A stretch of 64,000 bases of DNA from Merluccius polli. Its lineage: Eukaryota; Chordata; Actinopteri; Gadiformes; Merlucciidae. The stretch spans positions 415,501 to 479,500 of the forward strand of contig JAOPHQ010003127.1 in NCBI GenBank assembly GCA_030340625.1, written 5' to 3'. The position numbers and the translations under genes are program-made. This document shows positions 24,463 through 35,066 of the stretch, in pieces (positions within the stretch are counted from its first letter, which is position 1; every line of letters begins with the position of its first letter). Below the pieces are notes generated by a model. That model ran no database searches. It saw nothing but the letters and a program-made list of their open reading frames with translations, and was not told the origin of the DNA.

Positions 24463-25110
24463 TAGTGGTGGGCCGTTATCGGCGTTAACGCGCTGCGATA
24501 ACGCGAGACTCTTATCGCGCGATAAAAAAAGTATCGCCGTTAATCTATTCTCAAAGTTGGGTTGGGAGCTGGGTCTATACCGGATTTCCACCAAGGAAGG
24601 TAAGCGCCGCGGAACGGCTGCGCTGCGGAACGGCTGCGTCCTCTGCCCGGCGACCCCCCCCCCCACCCGTCGGTCGTAGGTCTGGGCAGTGGCGCCTTAA
24701 TGCACGGGCTTACCTGGGCTTCAGCCCGGGGCCTCGGCCAATATTTTTTTTTTTAAAAAGATGATAAACGTCCGTATTCGCGGTGTCATTACTGCCCCCC
24801 CCCCCCCCCCCCCCCCCCCGTCAACAATCGCGCACCTCTCCCCCTCCGGTCAACAATCGCGCACCCCCCCCACCCCCCCCGTCAACAATCGTGCACCTCT
24901 CCCCCTCCGGTCAACAATCGCCCCCCCCCCCCCCCCCCGTCAACAATCGTGCAGACTTATTTTTAAGTCATTATTTAGGTAGCACACACATATTATGAAT
25001 GCCTTCGACAGAATTCAAATGAGCCATTTGAATCTAGATTAATCTAGATTAATTCCAATATTACATTTAGATTAATCTAGATTAAACAAATTAATCTATG
25101 CCCACCACTA
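24463..25110. mobile_element. hAT element with 8-bp duplication and a built-in empty site
   Basis: The ends are TAGTGGTGGGC and GCCCACCACTA, flanked by GTTTTAAC at 24455-24462 and 25111-25118. The subterminal regions have GTTAACGCG- and ATCTAGATTAA-type repeats. The core includes a short GC-rich stretch shared with the hAT at 40912-41702 and a cytosine-rich tandem repeat at about 24797-24945. There is no transposase. Confidence 0.88.
24797..24945. repeat. C-rich tandem repeat within the hAT element
   Basis: Runs of C alternate with a GTCAACAATCG(C/T)GCAC unit, which occurs about five times. Confidence 0.9.
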
Positions 25111-25118
25111 GTTTTAAC

Positions 25119-25792
25119 ACACCACTGTGGAGGCTATTGGAAAAAAAGGGTTTGCCTGACGACAGCCCGAGAATATTCGCGCCAGTTAAACTGACCAATA
25201 GGAGTCCTCTTGTATCAACTGTCAATAGACGACGTCATCAACCGTCATTAGATCACACGCACACGTGGGCGAGATAGCCCCCCCAGGCTGAGGCAGACAG
25301 AAACGTTGAGAAAAAGAGCGTTTTTCTGCCTCTGCACTGGTCTCACATTTGGGCTTATTCTGACAAAACGGTAGCTCCTATCAGAAAAAAAACAGACCAT
25401 CATCACTGTAAGGACTTCCTGAACAATTTGGTATTCCTACAGTGTTTCTACAGTAAATATTTTGGAGACACTTGCAAGTTTAAAATAGGGGTCCATTCTG
25501 CTTCTCTCAGAAAATATTTGTATTGGAGTCAATGATGAGCAGAGACAGACTGTCCGCACTTAGAGGCTGCTAATTCAAATTCTCGAAGTCTCTCTGATTT
25601 TTTGAGCACATTGTGAGAGACAGAACAAGTATGTCTACAAATTTGGAAAAAATCATGTGTGTAGAGTGTAAATTGTGGCCAGGAGCAGCGTGGAAAGAGA
25701 AAAAATCTGGATTTATTTTGAGCTCTCTCCCACTCTAACCGATGATTTCATGCACTCTAACACGAACATTCCTCGCAATACACACCCATTAT
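25119..25792. other. intron 3, middle part
   Basis: The first part continues the duplicated unit interrupted by the hAT. The rest shows no exon and no paired termini. Confidence 0.5.
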
Positions 25793-26402
25793 GGTAACAC
25801 TTTACAATAAGGTACACAAAACGTGGGTAGTTACTGAGGAACGAATGAGTAACGAATGATTAACGAATGATGAACGACCAGGGCCCTAACTGGGGCCCTA
25901 ACTGGGCCCTAAGTGACAGTTACTCAGTAACTACTGAGGAATTACTGGTAAACAGACTAGGGGACTACTGTATTCGTTACTGAGTAACTGTCACTTAGGG
26001 CCCTGTTAGGGTTCCAGTTAGGGCCCTGGTTGTTCATCATTCGTTACTCAGTAACGAATACAGTAGTCCCCTAGTCTGTTTACCAGTAATTCCTCAGTTA
26101 CTGAGTAACTGTCACTTAGGGCCCAGTTAGGGCCCCAGTTAGGGCCCTGGGGCCTCATTACAGAAACTTCCTAACTCTGAAATCCTATCCTAACTTAAGA
26201 TAGGAAGGCATTTAGGGGTTTTGGTATTACAGAAACAGGTTTCCTAACTTAACTTAGGATGAGATCCTATCTTATCTTAAGATAGGAATTTAGCCATTAC
26301 AGAACCATCCTAAGTTAGGAAATTCCTAACTTAGGATGCCTAAGTTAGGTTGCCATTCATCCTGTCCTAAATTCAAAATAACTGTCACTAACTGAAAAAA
26401 AT

Positions 26403-26654
26403 ATGGCAGCAGCACTGCTTGTAGGTATGTTTGACAATGAAGATGAACATATTAACAGAAATGTAATGGCAGAAAGACTACTTAGACCGCATAATGATGT
26501 GTTACATTTTCCTGACCATATTTTAATTTCATTTTATCGCCTGCCGAGACATTTAATTTTGAATTTGGTGGAAGAATTACATCCAGCTCTGGAGAGGCCT
26601 ACAGTCGTGGAACATTTCCCAAACAATACATTTTTCCTGTCCTCCACCGCCTGA
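26403..26654 (+). pseudogene. HARBI1-like transposase, N-terminal stub
   Basis: This 83-codon frame contains FPDHILISFYRLPRHLILNL followed by a Glu/Leu-rich helix and ALERPT. It matches the start of PIF/Harbinger transposases as I know them (a YRLSR..I..L...L.P.L.R.T pattern). The DDE domain is absent because the element has an internal deletion. Confidence 0.7.
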
Positions 26655-26725
26655 ACTAATGCCTCCAACTCGTCTTGGCTAAAATTAAAAGCCCTCCTCT
26701 TCTTACTCTCAGCTGTACCTGCCAT
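26534..26725 (-). pseudogene. Harbinger Myb/SANT-like protein, N-terminal stub
   Basis: The minus-strand frame begins MAGTAESKKRRAFNFSQDEL and continues with a Val-Glu-rich helix and NVLFGK. This is the usual start of the Myb-like DNA-binding protein encoded next to Harbinger transposases (NAIF1-like). It runs into the antisense of the transposase stub at about 26650, the internal deletion junction. Confidence 0.7.
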
Positions 26726-27439
26726 GACAGTAGCTTGCTGTTTCGTTTATAGCTTTAAAGTTTAGGCTCATTTGCCATTACAGTAACGCGTTCAGTCTCA
26801 TGCACATTCTAAGTGCAGAAACAGACATAAACTGTCGATAACCGTCGAAAAATGAGATTGACAGAACAGTTAGGATTTCCTAAATAAAGATAAGATAGGA
26901 AGCCACAGATAAGATAGGAAACAGACATTAGGTTAGGCACTGCTTCTGTAATAGGAAGTTAGGATTGTTCCTATCTTTGGTTTCCTAACTTAAGTTAGGA
27001 TGAGCAGTTAGGATTGTTTCTGTAATGAGGCCCCTGGTTGTTCATCATTCGTTACTCAGTAACGAATACAGTAGTCCCCTAGTCTGTTTACCAGTAATTC
27101 CTCAGTAGTTACTGAGTAACTGTCACTTAGGGCCCTGTTAGGGCCCCGTTAGGGCCCCAGTTAGGGCCCTGGTCGTTCATCATTCGTTACTCATTCGTTA
27201 CTCAGTAACTACCCACGTTTTGCGTACCTTATTGTAAAGTGTTACCCATCATTCGTTACTCAGTAACGAACACAGTAGTCCCCTAGTCTGTTTACCAGTA
27301 ACTCCTCAGTAGTTACTGAGTAACTGTCACTTAGGGCCCTGTTAGGGCCCCAGTTAGGGCCCTGGTCGTTCATCATTCGTTACTCATTCGTTACTCATTA
27401 ACTACCCACGTGTTGTGTACCTTATTGTAAAGTGTTACC

Positions 27440-28898
27440 GACATTATAATCTCATAATTTCTCCAAAAATGATCATGGTCATTGATCAGTGATTGATTAA
27501 AAACTATATGACCTATCAAAACGTGGAATTATACACCAAATACACAAGACTTGTGTCTACTGTTTAAAGGTTAAATTGAGTCTCTAGGTGAAAGTATGCC
27601 GGAGCAGCAGACAGCCGTAGGCAGTACGAAAAGTCTTTGTTTTTTTACCTCCTCCCATTCATTCTCTTTTTTGCTGTTTTTCGCGACTTATGTCGCGAAC
27701 AATTCGTATTATTTTAAGAAAATCAATAGCACACTGATCCCGATGATGACGCACATTTTGATATATAATTTGTCTACTAGTAGCGAATCGAAATTAGTCT
27801 GGAAGAGGAATAATAATAATAAAGATAAGAAAAAATCCACACAATGAGCCCCGAGCATTGGTCCCTTCAGCTTTAGCTGTAGGGGCCAGTGCTCGGTGCG
27901 ATTGCCCCGTGGCCCTAATAATAATAATAATAATAATATAGCTGTTTTCAGCGCTTACATAGACATTTATCATGTTCTGTGTAACATGTATGCGACACGG
28001 CTCTGCAACCATGTCGCTAGGTCATGATGTTGCAGATGCCTGGTTGTGTTGCTTATGTGCTGCTGTCGCCCCAGCATGTATAGGCCTTTAGACGTATCAT
28101 ACTTTCATAACAACCTGCAGGTGTTTTCGTTGAATTTGCTTCAAATCAAATGTACAGTTTTAAAAACTGAACCTCTCACACAAGGTGCATGTTCTTAATG
28201 TCCGAGGTGTTGGCCTACTTTCAATAGCAATTCAAATTAAATGTTATTTAAAACGTAAGGAAGAGAGGAGGGTGAATGTGACTGGGAGTCCTCTGGTGGT
28301 ATACGGAAGACCTTGGGCCAATCGATCACTCTCCTTCAAGCATTAAAGAGCTCAAGGCGATGATGCCTTGATGACACTTTGATGGCACATAAAGTTCATA
28401 GAACGTGCTCAACTCACGAAGTCTTAATGACTGGGTGCTTGTGCCCAAAGAAATTAAGCAAAACAAACGAGAGTACAGCACTTCTAGTCATATATTTCAC
28501 TTTTTTATTTTCACTTTTTTATAGCCTGTGGACAGACGTTTCGGGTTATCTCCCTTCCTCAGTGTCAGGCCACTTTGATGGCACATCTCAGAGTGTTTAA
28601 GTGTTTTGATAAAAGGTAGAGAAAGGTAAATGGCATCTATACTAGGATGCCTGACATTCTTTAAAGTTTTTCTCTTTGCCTCCCCTGCATCTTGAGAGAG
28701 AGGACACATAATCCAAACTGCTCACCATGTTTGATTCTAGTAATAAAGATGTCATAGCAGACAGCGTGAGGGATGCATGTTACATCATAATCATTTTAAA
28801 GAGGAATTCAAAGCAAGGTACAAGTACAAATGGATGATTGCACTTCAAAGCATATATTTATTTTAAAGTAATATACCATAAACATGTTTCAAACTTGT
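27440..28898. other. intron 3, late part
   Basis: (AAT)n or (TAA)n runs lie near 27809-27822 and 27916-27938. They flank a short GC-rich repeat (GCCCCGAGCATTGGTCCC to CCCCGTGGCCCTAATAA) that I know only as a dispersed fish repeat. No exon is seen. Confidence 0.5.
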
Positions 28899-28902
28899 TT
28901 AA

Positions 28903-29391
28903 AGGTTCAACATGTAAGATTTGCCCACATGTTTACAGTGAATCTGTGCCATGGCGTCATCAAGTTTTTCTCCTTCAAGTGATCCAGTCAGTTAGAGCCA
29001 GCATTACATTTTTCACTGTACTTTTGAAATTATTTTGTTTCACTAGCTAGCAAGGTGACATCTTTCTAATAGACAATCATAATGTACCTTCAACATGATT
29101 GACAAGAGGTTAGAATATGCCCTCTGGTCAGCGCTACTTCTTCATCCTCTCATGTTGGACTGAGGACAGACGATTGCTGCAGTGGCAGCAATCGCCTCTT
29201 GAGGTCCAAAGGGGTATTACGAGATGGTACGGGCCGGCACCAGCTGGGCTAGCTGCTAACTTAAGTAAATATCTCTGCAACACAATACTAAGTCTTTGAC
29301 ATAACGTCAAAACTGTCATTTCTTCACATTCTGTTGATAATTGTAGTTCATTTTTGAAAGTTTTAAACTAATAATTTTACACATTGCACCT
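28903..29391. mobile_element. TTAA-flanked MITE, second family
   Basis: The left end AGGTTCAACATGTAAGATT and right end AATTTTACACATTGCACCT (inverse AGGTGCAATGTGTAAAATT) are flanked by TTAA at 28899-28902 and 29392-29395. The 489-bp body is non-coding. This is consistent with a piggyBac-mobilised element. Confidence 0.7.
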
Positions 29392-29395
29392 TTAA

Positions 29396-29720
29396 AGGGG
29401 CAGTTCACTGACTTAACACACTGAGGCTGCCCTTGGGGTAGTCGCAAAGAGTTTTTAAATAATTGTGTGCAACTTCCCAGTATAATCTGTGTAATTAGAT
29501 GTAGTTTGTAATTAGTGCCATTAATTAATTTTTGCAATAAATTAAAAAAAACACAAACGGCAGCGCCATTTGCCAAATGTATATTCGGCCAATGCTCTTC
29601 CTTCCGCCAACCGACGACATAGCAAAGTGATGCAAAATGTGTTGGTGGCACCTATATAAACTAAATCTAATTACACTGATTACCCAATGGGAGCCTCAAT
29701 GTGTTAAATCAGTGGACTGT
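29396..29720. mobile_element. probable MITE abutting the previous element
   Basis: CAGTTCACTGACTTAACACA near the left and TGTGTTAAATCAGTGGACTG near the right are imperfect inverted repeats about 300 bp apart. The left end begins directly at the TTAA that closes the element at 28903-29391. The exact edges are uncertain. Confidence 0.55.
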
Positions 29721-30413
29721 CAATACTAGAGACAGTTAAGAAAAACATGTTTGTGTAACATACATATGTTGTCATCACAATAGGTTGGATCTATGTAATA
29801 CAAGTGACAGATTTTCCTTCTCTTATTGATACAGTTAATAGAGCTCTGTATCCAGTCTAAAACTATTGAACTTATAGTGCCCTCCATAGGTGGCCTTTTT
29901 AAATGCACCATAGCACCAGCAACACTAAAAATAAACAGGTTCTTTTTTAAACTTAACACAAAGCCAAGGGCATATAATGAGTCAGTGCTGGCTAGCCAGT
30001 CTGTAGTGAGAGGGCTCAGCTGCATGTAGAGCATGACCTGCATAGCTCACTGCCAACTATTAGAGGAAAAACTAAATACACACTGCTTAGTCCTGAATGA
30101 CTCGAAGTGCATTCAACTCCTGAGTCTATCAGACATTCATCCCGGCAACCTCATTTTCTGAATGATTTTGTTCAATGATTTCATTTTCCTGAGCTTGCTT
30201 GGTAGCAAGCTAGAGGAACCATTTACTTGACCCACTTTAGTTTCACAAAGAGGTTTAATGTTATGCTTGCATTTATTTTTGCTCTTACAATGCGTTCATT
30301 CAACTATGTTCTGCTCAGATTTCTTGCAAGATATATATGTATTGATATATGTTTCTGTTAATCTCTAATCTCTTCCATTAACCTCTCATATTTATGTTTC
30401 CCTGTTATTGTAG
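29721..30413. other. intron 3, end
   Basis: No exon or element is recognised. The acceptor tract ends TTTCCCTGTTATTGTAG at 30413. Confidence 0.6.
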
Positions 30414-30657
30414 ACAACAACAACAACAACAACAGAGAAGCGTGCCCCTGTGCCAAAGGTGACCACTGTACCCGCTGCACGATTCACAGCTGGCACTACC
30501 CCCACCAGAAATGGCAGCACTACCATGGCAACTAGCAAAACCACCACCACGGCAACTAGCAAAACTGCCACCACGGCAACTAGCAAAACTTCCACAGCAG
30601 CGCGCATGACAACGCCCAGCCGCCCGGCCCTCAGCACTGTAGCCAGAAAGCCCCTAG
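30414..30657 (+). CDS. map4: MAP4-like exon 4: Thr-rich basic region
   Basis: This exon covers residues 961-1041 plus one base. It opens with seven ACA codons (Thr) directly after the acceptor. It later has three copies of a 24-bp unit coding ATSKT(T/A)TT-type sequence at about 30527-30590. Basic and Pro residues are scattered throughout, as in the assembly-promoting Pro-rich region upstream of the MT repeats. The donor is CCCCTAG|GTATGA, phase 1. The ACA codon run is a likely site of length variation. Confidence 0.85.
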
Positions 30658-30847
30658 GTATGAAAGTCACAGTCAACACATCAACATCATGCTCACACAC
30701 ACACACACATATGCAAATATGAATACAAATAACATTGAATCAGGCACATTGTTGGAAAGTAAATTCATGTTATTTTATCTTGTGGATTTTTGAATTTACA
30801 AATTGTATCGTGTATTTCATACCTTTTTTTATTTTAATAATTATCAA

Positions 30848-31123
30848 AGGTGCTGTAGGTAAGGTTCAAGAGCTTTTATTTGGGTGTCATTTATTGCCAA
30901 ATGCAATAGCTATCTGTCAGCTATTCATGAGTGAAGTGCTCTGTGAAATATCTGTTCCGGTTGACTGTGCCTGCCTCTGTATGAGACAATTTAGAGGTAA
31001 AACCACTCCCGGCTCATTTCTGACCAATCAGGGCATCTCTTTTCTGATTGTTTTGGGGAATCCATCTTGCCTGTCAATCACAGGCACACACTTTATAACT
31101 CTCAAATTGTTCCTATAGCACCT
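30848..31123. mobile_element. TTAA-family MITE, diverged copy
   Basis: The left end AGGTGCTGTAGGTAAGG and right end CCTATAGCACCT match the copy at 6998-7317, and the interior matches it too (for example GCCTGTCAATCACAGGCAC). The flanks TCAA and TTAC look like decayed TTAA. Confidence 0.65.
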
Positions 31124-31328
31124 TACCGTACTCATTTTGCAAATTACTTTTACTTTGCATACATAATTTTGTAAAAAAAAAAAATTAAAGGATTGCATAT
31201 ATTGAAATTGACATTTCATATTTTCAATCCAGCGTTGTTTCTCTAAAACATGATTTATTGGTATTTGGTTATCATATGGCTCCCACAAGATGTTACTTCC
31301 TGTTTCACTTTCGCTGTGTTATTTCCAG

Positions 31329-31391
31329 GCTCTAAGCCTGACAGTAAGCCGGGAGAAGAGAAGAAGCCGGGCACTTTGAAAACAGCTTCAG
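31329..31391 (+). CDS. map4: MAP4-like exon 5: short Lys/Pro exon
   Basis: This exon covers residues 1042-1062, and is 63 nt with phase 1 on both sides, so skipping keeps the frame. It encodes GSKPDSKPGEEKKPGTLKTA followed by Ser, a Lys/Pro-rich piece of the basic region. The acceptor is TTATTTCCAG|GC and the donor TTCAG|GTACAC. A cassette exon is plausible given size and phase, but that is inference. Confidence 0.82.
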
Positions 31392-31567
31392 GTACACAGG
31401 AAATAAATCACAATGCACATGCTCACATACACATACGCTAAGTGGAACTCAAGAGAGAAAAGATTACATGTGCATGCCTTAATATGTATAGCAGCACCAT
31501 GAATACATGTTGACAGGCTAATGGCTGTTAATTTCTTTCCAAATCATGTTGACAAAAACAAGACCAT

Positions 31568-31971
31568 GGGCCTGTTCCGATATCCATGCTTCCATGAGTA
31601 CACTTAAACATAGTACACTATCCGTACTCAATAGGTGCGCAGATTTTCAGATGTTAGTGCTGTTCCAAATACAATACTCTGTGGCGCACTTAACGGAAAT
31701 GACCATCAGCTGCGCGGCCGCGTCACCCGCCAAACACACGTGAATCCATTAGACATTCTCTGAGCGCGGCTCAGCCTGGCTCTGCCTCTTCCGCTACGTA
31801 GCTAAGATGGCTGCCGTTGAGTACGCAAAGTGTACACCGTTGCACAATCAGCGTTTTGGCTGTTTTGAGTACCCATATGGGTCCTTTCAAGTACACTTCT
31901 TTTGCCGCGATCATAATCGGAACACCCTAAGTATACTAAGTACGGGAAGTACGGATATCGGAACAGGGCCC
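31568..31971. mobile_element. MITE with inverted ends (ISL2EU/Harbinger-like)
   Basis: The left end GGGCCTGTTCCGATATCC and right end GATATCGGAACAGGGCCC are inverted. AT flanks both sides (31566-31567 and 31972-31973). The 404-bp body has repeated AGTAC motifs and no transposase. The superfamily is uncertain because the target duplication is only 2 bp. Confidence 0.65.
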
Positions 31972-31973
31972 AT

Positions 31974-32694
31974 ATCTAGCTCCGCTTGATACAAGGCCTT
32001 CCTCCCTGAATACGCCTGTTTTTTGCACAATTATTTTAAAACACATAAAATGAACCAAATAACTAGAGGGACATGGATGCTTCTGTGGGAGGGGGGGGGC
32101 ATTTCATAAATCAAGAACTAATTTAGTTAGTTGTAATACTGTAATACTACGCTATTAAGTGGAACCCCCACCCACCCCCCATGGCGAGTCAGAGACAAGC
32201 CATTTCTCTGTAGAGATTAGGGAATATTTTGACATTAGTAGAGCTGTCAGTAGGGCTGAAACTGGCTATGTTGAACTATGGTCTGACACACACACACACA
32301 CACCAGTGACTGTTCCTGGGCTGAGGGGTAGAAAAAGGGAGCTTTATTTATTGAAAGGGGAAGTGGAAAAGCTTGAGCACAGCAGTTTCTGGATTAGGAC
32401 CCTAACCCTCCCAGTCCTGTTGACAGTTAGTGTTCAGCTAACCTGCTGACGCAGGCATGCTCCTTTCTAATCTCCCCTGCAGCTCAGATGCAAAGTCACA
32501 TTAACAGACATGGTGGATGAGGGCGGGTCTTTAATGTTGACCAGGTTATTGAAGCCATGCTACGAAGAACTTTCTGTCTTTTAGTCTTTTAGTCGTATTG
32601 ACTGAGAAATGTGTCTGTCAGTCAGTAGTCACTTGAGTCTAAAAGTGCTTCAGTATAAAAAACAACAAAATGTAACCATGTCTTCTCTCTGCAG
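31974..32694. other. intron 5, rest
   Basis: It holds a poly-G run near 32091-32099 and a short CA run near 32287-32302. The acceptor is CTTCTCTCTGCAGCAG. Confidence 0.6.
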
Positions 32695-33005
32695 CAGACT
32701 CCAGCAAGCCCAGGACCAGCAGCACCTCCACAGCCGCCGGTGTTGCCCGCACCCGCACCATGGCCACCAAATCTGCCCTTCTTTCCTCCAGTACCGGCAC
32801 CACCACCACCACAGAAAAGAAGCCCCTTGTTCCCCGGGCCCCCCGCACCACCACCCCCTCCACCACCACTGCCACCAGGACCACCACTTCCAACAGCAGC
32901 AGACCCACCTCCCGCCCAGGCACAGCATCCACTCCGGACATCAAAAATGTCCACTCCAAAATTGGCTCCACGGATAACATGAAACACCAGCCTGGAGGAG
33001 GGAAG
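32695..33005 (+). CDS. map4: MAP4-like exon 6: basic region and first MT-binding repeat
   Basis: This exon covers residues 1042-boundary codon 1063 to 1166, phase 1 in and phase 0 out. Most of it is Thr/Ser/Pro/Arg-rich, for example TTTTTEKKPLVPRAPRTT. The last part is the first tubulin-binding repeat: VHSKIGSTDN then KHQPGGGK at 1159-1166. KIGS (1151-1154) has the KXGS form phosphorylated by MARK kinases in this family. The acceptor is a tandem GCAGCAG: using the second AG (exon start 32698) drops one codon and changes Ala-Asp to Asp. The donor is GGGAAG|GTAGGA. Confidence 0.9.
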
Positions 33006-33251
33006 GTAGGATTACTCAGAAATCTCACAAAGTGAAGGGGCATTTTGATTGGTTCATTTGAGTCACTCAAAGTAAAGGAATTTGGGTTTTGGTCAGCCCA
33101 GTGGAAGCAAACAAAATAATCTGCTTCGCAAAAACGCTTTAAATCGGCTATCATGTTAATGAGCTTGAGCAGTTTAGTTTGAGGTATTACTGATTGGTAA
33201 AACAATACTTCACCCATTTTGAATGTTTGGCTTAAACTCCACTTGTCCACC
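33006..33251. other. intron 6, start
   Basis: Short unique-looking sequence precedes the nested transposon region. No exon is seen. Confidence 0.6.
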
Positions 33252-34369
33252 ATAATCCGTGTATCACTCGTTCTTTTCATATTCAATTGAAAATCCAAAA
33301 TCGGAAAATGAAAAAATGATTTGTTATTTCGTTATTCGTTTATGAATCTGATACCAAAAAAACAAATAACGTTTGTTTTTCGTACTTTCGATTTTATGCT
33401 CAGATCAAAAATAGGAAATGAAAAAACGGGGCCACGGGCGGGGTCAGTGTATCTTTTGGTCGTTCAATTTTCCTTTCAGAAACGGGCATTAAAAAACAGA
33501 AAACGAGTGGTTATTTGATTTTCGTTTTAAAATACAAAAATTGAAATTGAAATACAAGGTGTTTTACTTTTTCATGGTCAAAAAGGGATGAGCAAAATTT
33601 AAAAAATGATTCAATTTTAATTTTCTATTTCATATACCAAAAAAAAAAATCACTAGAAAACAGAAACGAAAAAAAGCCTGTTTTTTCATATTCTGAGACC
33701 GGATGTTCTCATTTACTGGTAGGCAAGGCCAAGGGCGTAATCAGCGTTTTGAGAGTGGGGGGGACATATTTAAACGGGGGGTCTGGGGGTCCTCCCCATG
33801 TTTTCAGAAAAAAAGCCTTTTTTTCATATTCTGAGACCGGATGTTGTCATTTACAGGGCAAGAGCGCCAGCTAGTGGTGGATTTCCTTGTTCGTTTGCGC
33901 GAATCAGTTTGCGTCGTTCAGTTCGCCATGAAGAGTCGTTCGTTCGTTCGTTCGTTCAGTCGTGTTTCCGGTAGCGGTGAATCATTAAGTCGTTCAGTCA
34001 TTCAGACTCAGCTCCGCCCCTCGTTCTCATTCGCGAACGGCGAATGCATTCGCGAATCGCAAATGCCAGCCGAGTCTGACCGACTCTCCTCCCTCGTTCA
34101 CAACATTCAAACGAATCACGAATGCAGTTAAGTTACCATTCAGAGATGAAGTTACAGTTCAACTCCGACAAACCAACTGGGGGAGGGGGGTTGATGTTAA
34201 TAAATGTGTGAATAATAGCAAATACAACATTGTGTCTGGTTGAATATGTTAACATATGTATTTAATTTGAGTTAAACAGATTTATTTAATGTATGCATAA
34301 TGACATGTCAGGATCAAAATGCCCCATTCCCCCAATTCAAGGTAAAGTTAGACAAACCAAACGCAGCGG

Positions 34370-34479
34370 GATGTGTGTGTGTGTGTGTGTGTGGGGGGGG
34401 GGCGTAGTAGATTATTGGATGTTTAATATATCAGCAAGATAAAAGACTTGGTAAAGTTAGACGAACCAAACGCCGCGGG

Positions 34480-34513
<34 letters not shown>
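34370..34513. repeat. two (GT)n plus poly-G tracts
   Basis: GT runs at about 34372-34393 and 34482-34511 are each followed by a G run and GGCGTA. The flanking GGTAAAGTTAGAC(A/G)AACCAAACGC is also repeated, so this is a duplication of about 110 bp. Confidence 0.85.
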
Positions 34514-34514
<1 letters not shown>

Positions 34515-34693
34515 GGGGGGGGGGCGTATTGGATGTTTAATATATCAGCAAGATAATAGACATGATTTAGCAATGATGAGTTTTAAAGTTAATGATTTAC
34601 AGTTGTGTTTAATCTGGGCATATTTTATTTACTATTGTGAAGATTGGCCACCCCCACTCAAGACCAAGATCCACCAAGGTGGGGGTCCCGGCC

Positions 34694-35066
34694 GCAAATT
34701 TTTTTTTTGCAGGGTGGTAGCGGGAAGCACCGCCCCACCCTGCTCCTGATTGGTTGAGCTGTGCTCTCGACTCTAAGATTGTTTACTGCGCCTGCTAACC
34801 CTAACCCTAACCCTAACCATAACCCTAACCCTAACCCTAACCATAACCCTAACCCTAACCATAACCCTAACCATAACCCTAACCATAACCATAACCATAA
34901 CTATATCTTCAACACTTGTAAACTGAGCGGTCGTTGAGATTAAACAATCTTCTAGCTTGCTGGGCGCAGTAGAACCAATCAGGATAGAGTCGAGAGCACA
35001 GCTCAACCAATCAGGAGCAGGGTGGGGCGGTGCTTCCCGCTACCACCCTGCAAAAAAAAAATTTGC
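34694..35066. mobile_element. TIR element with 9-bp duplication, MULE-like
   Basis: The left end GCAAATTTTTTTTTTGCAGG is mirrored at the right, and inversion extends over about 80 bp (to GCTCTCGACTCTA). The 9-mer GTCCCGGCC flanks it at 34685-34693 and 35067-35075. Long inverted ends with a 9-bp duplication fit Mutator-like elements. The interior is mostly a telomere-like tract (34795-34902). Confidence 0.75.
34795..34902. repeat. interstitial telomere-like repeat (CCCTAA/CCATAA)n
   Basis: About 18 hexamers of CTAACC or CATAACC type. The first ten or so are mostly CCCTAA, the complement of the vertebrate TTAGGG telomere unit. Later ones alternate with CCATAA variants, and the last four are nearly all CCATAA. 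Confidence 0.95.

Larger units (their letters stand above)
26150..27033. mobile_element. Harbinger deletion derivative with two convergent gene stubs
   Basis: The ends GGGCCTCATTACAGAAAC and its inverse GTTTCTGTAATGAGGCCC are flanked by CTG on both sides (26147-26149 and 27034-27036). The unoccupied sequence AGGGCCCTGGTTGTTCATC is present at about 26020-26039. Inside, a plus-strand frame at 26403-26654 resembles the N-terminus of a HARBI1-like transposase, and a minus-strand frame at 26725-26534 resembles the N-terminus of its Myb/SANT-like partner protein. Both stop short where they meet. Confidence 0.82.
25793..27439. mobile_element. palindromic MITE with inverted ends, containing a Harbinger insert
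   Basis: The inverted ends GGTAACACTTTACAATAAGG (left) and CTTATTGTAAAGTGTTACC (right) bound a unit of repeated inverted modules: GTTACTCAGTAACGAA, AGTAGTCCCCTAGTCTG and TTAGGGCCC blocks. A second copy of the right end lies at about 27225-27246, so the right side is partly duplicated. Similar termini are common in teleost MITEs. The segment 26150-27033 is a later insertion. Confidence 0.8.

Noticed and set aside
32622..32987. Gly-rich and Trp-rich minus-strand frames over exon 6
   Set aside because: They are complements of Pro/Thr codon runs in the sense exon.
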